Shown in pieces: positions 7,265 through 11,756 of a stretch of 11,756 bases of DNA; positions within the stretch are counted from its first letter, which is position 1, and every line of letters begins with the position of its first letter. Source of the DNA: CF-39 sp036518215. GTDB lineage: Bacteria > Chloroflexota > Limnocylindria > P2-11E. The notes under the pieces are model-generated. The model was not told the DNA's origin. It made no database searches and saw nothing but the letters and a program-made list of their open reading frames with translations. The stretch spans positions 1 through 11,756 of the forward strand of contig DATDNP010000207.1 in the NCBI GenBank assembly GCA_036518215.1, written 5' to 3'. Made by a program: the position numbers and the translations under genes.

Positions 7265-7283
7265 ACGCGCACAGAATCTGGAC

Positions 7284-8441
7284 ATGACAACGCTCCCACG
7301 CCCGCTGGAGCAGCGCGGGCTCGAGCTCGTCGGCCACACGGACCTCGCCGGCAAGGGCGACGGCATGCAGATCATGCGGACCGGCGACGTCGTGTATGTC
7401 GGGCACATGGGCGACTTCGGTGTGGGCACGAGCGTCGTCGACGTTTCGGACCCCGCATCGCCGCGTGTCCTGAGGCAGATACCCGTCCCGCGCGGGACGC
7501 ACTCGCACAAGGTCCAGCTCGCCGACGGACTGCTCCTCGCGAACCACGAGCAGTACCCGTATCGCGTCGGCGTCCCCGAGTCCTCAGGTCTGCTCGTGTA
7601 CGACGTCTCGCGCGACCCGGCGGACCCGACGCGGATCGGCTTCCTGGCGATCGACGGCCTCGGCGTGCATCGCATCTTCTGGGACGGCGGCCGCTACGCG
7701 TACGCGTCCGCTCGCGAGAAGGGCTTCGCCGCGCGCTTCCTCATCGTCGTCGACCTCGAGGATCCGACGCACCCGCGTCTCGCATCGCGCTGGTGGTGGC
7801 CGGGTCAGCGCGAGGGTGATCGCGAGCGTCTTCCCAACGGCAACGACATCGGCGCGCATCACGTCATCACGGCCGGCGACCGCGCATATGGCGGGTACTT
7901 CGACGCGGGCGTCGTCGTCTACGCCGTCGCGACGGACGGCTCGCTCTCGCTCATCAGCTCGCTGTCCTGGGCCGACCGTGCCGGCGGCCATCCGCACACG
8001 CACACGGCGCTGCCGCTCGCGGGGCGCGACCTGCTCGTCGTCACGGACGAGGCGATCGAGCCGGACTGCGAGGGAGCGCGCAAGGACGTCCACGTCGTCG
8101 ACATCTCGGACGAGCGTCATCCGCGCGAGGTCTCGGTCTTCCCCGTCCCCGAGGGCGATTACTGCCGCCGCGGCGGACGCTTCGGTCCGCACAACGTCCA
8201 CGAGAACCGGCGCGACACGTACCAGAGCGACCGCATCGTGTACGTGACGTACTTCAACGCGGGGCTGCGCGTGTACGACACGACGGACGCCGCGCACGTG
8301 AAGGAGATCGCGTGCTACGTGCCCGAACCGCCGCCCGGCCAGCCCGCGATCCAGTTCAACGACGTCCTGGTGTCGAGCGATCGCCTCGTCTTCGTGACCG
8401 ACCGCCTGCACGGCGGCCTGTACATCCTTCGGCACACGTAG
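7284..8441 (+). CDS. LVIVD-repeat beta-propeller protein
   Basis: A 385-residue protein built of LVIVD-type propeller blades. Recognisable strands are TSVVDVSDPASPRVL (49-63), GLLVYDVSRDPADPTRI (102-118), FLIVVDLEDPTHPRL (152-166), VHVVDISDERHPREV (269-283) and LRVYDTTDAAHVKEI (328-342). It is rich in conserved-looking histidines at strand edges, such as GTHSHK (71-76), IGAHHV (189-194), GGHPHTHT (234-241) and GPHNVHEN (301-308), so metal binding is possible but unproven. There is no signal peptide or membrane segment, so it should be cytoplasmic. The ATG at 7284 begins just where family-like sequence begins, although the frame is open further upstream through the regulator. No Shine-Dalgarno is present, and a -10-like CAGAAT ends six bases before the ATG, so a leaderless message is possible. 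It heads a cluster with two CMD proteins. The biochemical role of the family is poorly known. Confidence 0.85.
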   Translation: MTTLPRPLEQRGLELVGHTDLAGKGDGMQIMRTGDVVYVGHMGDFGVGTSVVDVSDPASPRVLRQIPVPRGTHSHKVQLADGLLLANHEQYPYRVGVPESSGLLVYDVSRDPADPTRIGFLAIDGLGVHRIFWDGGRYAYASAREKGFAARFLIVVDLEDPTHPRLASRWWWPGQREGDRERLPNGNDIGAHHVITAGDRAYGGYFDAGVVVYAVATDGSLSLISSLSWADRAGGHPHTHTALPLAGRDLLVVTDEAIEPDCEGARKDVHVVDISDERHPREVSVFPVPEGDYCRRGGRFGPHNVHENRRDTYQSDRIVYVTYFNAGLRVYDTTDAAHVKEIACYVPEPPPGQPAIQFNDVLVSSDRLVFVTDRLHGGLYILRHT

Positions 8442-8464
8442 CACGGCACCCGTAGCATTCGGTC

Positions 8465-9040
8465 GTGGCGCGCATCAGCTACGTCGACGAGCGAACGCTC
8501 ACCGACCCCGAGCTCGTCCGCTACCTCGAGGAGTCACGGCGCATCGGTACACCGCGTCCCGAGACGCAGTCGATCCGCTTCCACGTGCCCGCCGTCGCGA
8601 AGGCGTTCATGCATGCGTGGGAGAAGATCTTCCGGGCGGGCGTCCTCGAGCATTCGCTCAAGGAGCTCTGCCGCGTGTACGTGTCCCAGACGATCGAGTG
8701 CGAGTACTGAGGGTCCCAGCGATCCCTCCGTGGGAGGGATGAGGGCCTGACCGAGGCGGACTACGTCGAGCTGCTCCGTTTCGAGACCTCGGACCGCTTC
8801 ACGCCGCGTCAGAAGGCGGCGCTGCTCTATACGTCGATGCTCGTGTGGGATCCCGCGGGTGCGGACGACGCGGTGTGGGCGAAGCTCCGAGAGCATTTCA
8901 GCGACGCCCAGATCGTCGAGCTCGGCTGCTTCATCGCGGTCACGTTCGGGCAGCAGCGTGTCATCAAGACGTGGAAGGTCGGGCACAACGAGCTGCCGGG
9001 CGAGCCGGGCGCGGGCCTCGCGCCGGGGATGACACGCTGA
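8465..9040 (+). CDS. Predicted selenoprotein: AhpD/carboxymuconolactone-decarboxylase-like (CMD) protein with CxxU active site
   Basis: A 191-residue CMD/AhpD-type protein if the in-frame TGA at 8708-8710 is read as selenocysteine (residue 82). The first 81 residues end ...KELCRVYVSQTIECEY. After the TGA the same frame gives GSQRSLRG, then DEGLTEADYVELLRF and VELGCFIAVTFGQQRVIKTW, the C-terminal half of this family. Members usually read CxYCGNQRS here, so the TGA replaces the second cysteine of the redox CxxC, giving Cys79-Glu-Tyr-Sec82. A SECIS-like hairpin follows at once. TGA is a normal stop for at least eight other genes here, so general codon reassignment is excluded. AhpD-like proteins catalyse thiol-dependent peroxide or disulfide chemistry, and AhpD-like selenoproteins have been described. 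The GTG start (VARISYVDE) lies 23 bases after the propeller gene. A nonsense mutation in a dying gene is the alternative, but nothing else in the frame is damaged. Confidence 0.82.
8711..8752 (+). promoter_or_regulatory. Putative bacterial SECIS element just after the in-frame TGA
   Basis: The core is a perfect eight-pair stem, ATCCCTCC (8722-8729) with GGAGGGAT (8733-8740), closing a GTG loop. The loop begins 19 bases after the TGA, within the 16-37 base range known for bacterial SECIS elements. It starts with G, as the consensus requires among the first two loop bases. Outer pairing GGTC (8712-8715) with GACC (8749-8752) can extend the helix. It is inside the coding region, as bacterial SECIS elements are. 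It is not a terminator, because no T-run follows. Confidence 0.72.
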
Positions 9041-9411
9041 TGCCGCGGATCCCGGCTCGCACCGCTCGCGACATCCGCTCGCTCGTGCCGGACGCGGAGG
9101 CGGCGTGGTCGGAGATCGAGACGAGCGTGCTGCGCGCGGGCGTCGCGGACCAGCGGCTCAAGGAGCTCTGCTTCCGGTTCCTCGCCGATGAGATCCGCGA
9201 CATCGAGCCGTACTCCGGCCCCGAGCGCGTCGCGCTCGAGTGGACGTACGCGATCGCGTACGACTCGTCGAAGGCGGACGACGAGCTGTGGCGACGGCTG
9301 CACGACGCGTTCACGGAGGCGCAGCTCGTCGACCTCGGCTGCGCCATCGGGTTCGAGCTCGGACGGCAGCACTGGCGACGCAGCGTGGGACTTCCGGCGC
9401 GCGGCGACTAG
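9040..9411 (+). CDS. Short CMD-like protein lacking the redox cysteine pair, paralogue of the selenoprotein
   Basis: A 123-residue protein related to the upstream selenoprotein. RLKELCFRFLADEI matches SLKELCRVYVSQTI. ADDELWRRLHDAFTEAQLVDLGC matches ADDAVWAKLREHFSDAQIVELGC almost position for position. Where the neighbour has Cys-Glu-Tyr-Sec-Gly, this protein reads Glu56-Pro-Tyr-Ser-Gly60, so both redox residues are gone. A segment of about 20 to 25 residues between the active-site motif and the next helix is also missing. The ATG overlaps the selenoprotein stop by one base (TGATG), so it can only be efficiently reached by ribosomes that have read through the UGA, or by independent initiation. 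It might be a structural partner in a hetero-oligomer, since AhpD-type proteins assemble from repeated helical units. The function is otherwise unknown. Confidence 0.8.
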   Translation: MPRIPARTARDIRSLVPDAEAAWSEIETSVLRAGVADQRLKELCFRFLADEIRDIEPYSGPERVALEWTYAIAYDSSKADDELWRRLHDAFTEAQLVDLGCAIGFELGRQHWRRSVGLPARGD

Positions 9412-9412
9412 C

Positions 9413-11059
9413 TCAGCCCGGCGTCGCGGGACCGCGCCGAGGGACGGCCTGCCCGATCCGCTCATTCGCCGCGTGATCCCAGGGCACGGCGACGAGCGAG
9501 GGGCCGTCGATGTCGAGCGCACGACGGAGCGTAGGCAGCAGCTCTTTCGCGCTCTCGACCGCGAACCCCGCGATCCCGAACGACCGTGCGAGCTCGACGA
9601 GGTCCGGGTTCGTGAACCCCGTGCCGAACGTCCGGCCGTACACGCGCTCCTGGTTCGCCTCGATCACGCCGAGCCGCTCATCGACGAGCACGACGACGCA
9701 GATCGCCGCGCCGATGCGCTTCGCGGTCTCCAGCTCCTGGACGTTCATGAGGAAGCCCCCATCGCCGGTGAACGCGACGACGTGCCGCCCGGGATGCACG
9801 AGCTTCGCGGCGATCGCGCCCGGCACGGCGATGCCCATCGACGCGAGCCCGTTCGAGACGATGACCGTGTTCGGGCAATCCGTCGGAAAGAGCCGCGAGA
9901 GCCACACCTTGTGCGCGCCCACGTCGCTCACGACGACGTCGTCGGGAGCGAGCGCCTCGCGCAGGGTCTGCACGACGAAGGCCGGCGGAAGGACCTGGAG
10001 GTCGCCGTGCACGACGCTGTGGTGTCTGAACGCCACGCTACGGCCCGCATCGCGCGGCCGCACGATTTCCGAGAGCGCCGGGAGCGACAGATGCAGCTCG
10101 CCGACGACCTCGATCGACGGGTGGTAGTGGCCGTCTAGCTCCGCCTCAGTGGTATCGATGTGCACGACGACTTTGTCGCGCTTCGGGTTCCAGAGGACGG
10201 GTGCCCACTCGACGAGGTCGTAGCCGATCGCGATGACGACGTCGGCATCGGCGAGCTGCTTGACGTTCTCGAGCTCGGCACCCGGCCGCTGGAGGCCGAC
10301 GGGCGGCAACGATCGCGCGTCTGTGGGATCGAGCGCACCTTTCGCCATGTACGTGTGCGTCGCCGCGATACGCGTGCGCTGCACGAAGCGTCGCAGGGCC
10401 TCGACGGCAGGGCGCGCCGTCGCCTCGCGCCGCAGCACGCCGTTGCCGACGAGGATGATGGGCTGCTTCGCGTCATTGATGATCTCCGCCGCACGCTCGA
10501 TGGCATCCTGCTGCGCCTCGGGATACGACGTGCGGCGCACCTCGAGCGGCGCCATGTCGATCTCCTCGCCCGCCACGTCTTCGGGCAGCTCGATGTGCGT
10601 CGCTCCCGGCTTCTCGATCCGCGCGAGCCGAAATGCCTTGCGCACGATCTCGGGGACGCTGTCCGCGACGGTCACGCGGGTCGACCACTTCGTCACCGGG
10701 GTGAACATGCCGACGATGTCGATGTACTGGTGCGACTCCTTGTGCACGCGCTCGAGTCCAGCCTGACCGGTGATCGCGACGAGCGGTGCGCGGTCAAGCT
10801 GCGCATCGGCGACACCCGTGAGCAGATTCGTCGCGCCCGGCCCGAGCGTCGCCAGGCACACGCCGGGGTACGACGAAAGCCGTCCGTACACATCGGCCAT
10901 GAACGCGGCTCCCTGCTCATGCCGCGTGAGGACGAACTCGATCTTCTCGCTGCGGTCGAGCGCCTCGTTCAGCGCGAGCGTTTCCTCGCCCGGGATGCCG
11001 AACACGTATCGCGCGCCTTCAGCCTCGAGGCAGCGGACGAGCAGCTCGGCGGCGTTCAT
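9413..11059 (-). CDS. Thiamine-diphosphate enzyme, acetolactate synthase large-subunit type
   Basis: A 548-residue protein with the three-domain layout of the family. The pyrimidine-binding domain has the catalytic Glu48 in TRHEQGAAFMADVYGR. The central domain lies at about 185-335. The pyrophosphate-binding domain has GDGGFLMNVQEL (432-443) followed by VVVLVDERLG. SNGLASMGIAVPGA (402-415) is the conserved segment before the cofactor motif. Metal-binding Asn in the usual VLNN pattern is replaced by Val-Asp here, a variation seen in some family branches. The best general activity is condensation of pyruvate to acetolactate. No small regulatory subunit (IlvN) gene is next to it, so a catabolic or related carboligase is equally possible. 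The ATG lacks a clear ribosome site. A predicted promoter ends about 15 bases upstream. Its stop is one base from that of the convergent CMD gene. Confidence 0.9.
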   Translation of the reverse strand: MNAAELLVRCLEAEGARYVFGIPGEETLALNEALDRSEKIEFVLTRHEQGAAFMADVYGRLSSYPGVCLATLGPGATNLLTGVADAQLDRAPLVAITGQAGLERVHKESHQYIDIVGMFTPVTKWSTRVTVADSVPEIVRKAFRLARIEKPGATHIELPEDVAGEEIDMAPLEVRRTSYPEAQQDAIERAAEIINDAKQPIILVGNGVLRREATARPAVEALRRFVQRTRIAATHTYMAKGALDPTDARSLPPVGLQRPGAELENVKQLADADVVIAIGYDLVEWAPVLWNPKRDKVVVHIDTTEAELDGHYHPSIEVVGELHLSLPALSEIVRPRDAGRSVAFRHHSVVHGDLQVLPPAFVVQTLREALAPDDVVVSDVGAHKVWLSRLFPTDCPNTVIVSNGLASMGIAVPGAIAAKLVHPGRHVVAFTGDGGFLMNVQELETAKRIGAAICVVVLVDERLGVIEANQERVYGRTFGTGFTNPDLVELARSFGIAGFAVESAKELLPTLRRALDIDGPSLVAVPWDHAANERIGQAVPRRGPATPG

Positions 11060-11074
11060 GTGGGGAACGAGCTC

Positions 11075-11103
11075 ATTGTGACGCGCGTCCGTACGCCTGA
11101 GAA
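11075..11103 (-). promoter_or_regulatory. Predicted sigma70-like promoter for the acetolactate synthase-type gene
   Basis: On the minus strand TTCTCA (11103-11098) is separated by 17 bases from CACAAT (11080-11075). Each box matches four of six consensus bases. Initiation would fall near 11068, leaving a leader of about nine bases before the ATG at 11059, in keeping with the missing Shine-Dalgarno. The site is within the 71-base gap shared with the divergent kinase-like gene. Confidence 0.3.
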
Positions 11104-11130
11104 GACTGTTCTTTCACGAGCGGTCGCCCC

Positions 11131-11756
11131 ATGCTCGCGCGCGTCGTGACGAACGTCCGCGAAGCTCTGTCGCATGTGCTGTGGATCGGCGGAGGGCCGC
11201 AGGCCGGGAAGACGACGCTCTCCCGGCTCCTCGCGGGCACGTGGGACCTGAAGGCTTACAGCTTGGACTGGCATCTATCGCGGGAGCACCGGCTGCGCGC
11301 CGGACCGCACGCCGCGGCGTTCGGCGCGCTTTCGATGGACGAGCGCTGGGCGCGTCCGTCGATCGACGACCTCGTCGAGCGAACGGTCGCGATCTGGGAG
11401 GAGGTGTTCGCGCTGGTCGTCGAAGATCTCATCGCGCTCCCGCGCTCGCGCACGATCGTCGCCGAAGGACCGGGCGCGCCGCCCTGGCTCGTCGCGAACG
11501 TGATCAGCTCGACGCGCCAGGCGATCTTCCTCGTGCCCACCGCCGCGCAACGCGATCGCGTCGAGGAGCAGCGCTTCGGTCCAGGTCAGGTCCGGCGATT
11601 TCCCGGCATCGTCGACCGGTCCGCGGCGCTCGCGAACGTTCGGGCGCGCGACGCGATGCTCGACGGGCGCATCGCGGCTTCGTGCGCCGAGCGCGGTCTG
11701 CGATGCGAGGTGATGGACGCGACGCGAGGCCTCGACGAGACCGTCGCGCTCATCGA
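11131..11756 (+). CDS. P-loop NTPase/kinase-like protein, 3' end outside the window
   Basis: The first 208 codons of a gene that is still open at the window end. A Walker A motif, GGPQAGKT (21-28), lies close to the N-terminus, as in small-molecule kinases of the adenylate, shikimate or gluconate kinase type. IVAEGPGAPPWLVAN (about 109-123) would be the Walker-B-like strand. EEQRFGPGQVRRF (about 143-155) is an arginine-containing stretch that could be a lid. CEVMDATRGLDETVAL resembles the closing strand and helix of such kinases. The ATG at 11131 is the only start codon between an in-frame stop at 11098-11100 and the P-loop that keeps a normal N-terminus; GAGCGG upstream is a weak ribosome site. 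It is divergent from the acetolactate synthase-type gene. The substrate is unknown. Confidence 0.82.
   Translation, partial: MLARVVTNVREALSHVLWIGGGPQAGKTTLSRLLAGTWDLKAYSLDWHLSREHRLRAGPHAAAFGALSMDERWARPSIDDLVERTVAIWEEVFALVVEDLIALPRSRTIVAEGPGAPPWLVANVISSTRQAIFLVPTAAQRDRVEEQRFGPGQVRRFPGIVDRSAALANVRARDAMLDGRIAASCAERGLRCEVMDATRGLDETVALI

Noticed and set aside
6243..7283. N-terminal extension of the LVIVD protein (732-residue frame)
   Set aside because: It lies antisense to the well-supported LacI-type regulator, has arginine-rich low-information sequence, and the propeller family begins at 7284.
8465..8710. An 81-residue stand-alone protein ending at TGA, as a simple gene caller would report
   Set aside because: The frame continues directly with the remainder of the same protein family, the TGA is at the catalytic position, and a SECIS-like hairpin follows, so the short form is a truncation artefact.
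8722..8740. Rho-independent terminator
   Set aside because: The hairpin is strong, but no run of T follows, and coding sequence continues through it.
8465..9040. Pseudogene caused by a nonsense mutation or sequencing error
   Set aside because: There is no other stop, frameshift or decay on either side. The stop falls precisely on the redox residue, and the downstream RNA structure meets SECIS rules. It cannot be fully excluded without the sel genes.
11056..11076. Six-codon leader peptide (MSSFPT) ending in ATGA overlap with the acetolactate synthase-type start
   Set aside because: It has no codon bias toward Leu, Val or Ile and no attenuator-like structure. The predicted promoter would start transcription inside it. 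It is probably a chance frame.

Overview
The window is visibly GC-rich bacterial chromosomal DNA, tightly packed with genes, most of which end in C or G at the third codon position. GTG starts are common and many junctions have 4-base overlaps. TGA serves as an ordinary stop for at least eight genes here. No phylogenetic marker is present. The base composition and gene content (NMT1-type ABC importer, cyclase-family hydrolase, LVIVD propeller, AhpD/CMD proteins) would suit an uncultured soil-type Chloroflexota, Actinomycetota or similar lineage, but that is a weak guess.

Region 1 (7226 down to 1, minus strand) is one long apparent operon. In transcription order it holds a LacI-family repressor, an ABC importer (ATPase, permease, lipoprotein binding protein), a cyclase-family metallohydrolase, a zinc alcohol dehydrogenase, a nitroreductase-family flavoprotein, a second zinc alcohol dehydrogenase, and the first codons of a ninth gene that runs off the window. 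Four junctions are GTGA overlaps, one is TGATG, and the other gaps are 11 to 17 bases. The set reads as an importer plus hydrolase plus oxidoreductases for an unidentified small organic substrate. A sigma70-like promoter (TTGACT-N17-TAGCCT) and a PurR/LacI-type operator (GCAAACGTTT core) lie in front of the repressor, which suggests autoregulation of the whole operon.

Region 2 (7284 to 9411, plus strand) is a divergent three-gene cluster: an LVIVD beta-propeller protein, an AhpD/carboxymuconolactone-decarboxylase-like (CMD) protein, and a second, shorter CMD-like protein without the redox pair. The first CMD gene is the main discovery. Its reading frame is interrupted by a single TGA at 8708-8710, exactly where the family has the second cysteine of its CxxC motif. 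The same frame then continues for 109 codons with a convincing C-terminal half of the family. A stem-loop with a G-initiated apical loop begins a few bases after the TGA, as in a bacterial SECIS element. I read this as a selenoprotein with a CEYU active site (8465 to 9040) that a standard gene caller would truncate at 81 residues.

Region 3 (9413 to 11756) holds a thiamine-diphosphate enzyme of the acetolactate synthase large-subunit type on the minus strand, converging on the CMD pair with one base between the stop codons. Divergent from it is a P-loop NTPase or kinase-like gene on the plus strand, cut off by the window end. No stretch over 300 bases lacks a gene, and I saw no tRNA, rRNA, insertion sequence, CRISPR array or prophage feature.
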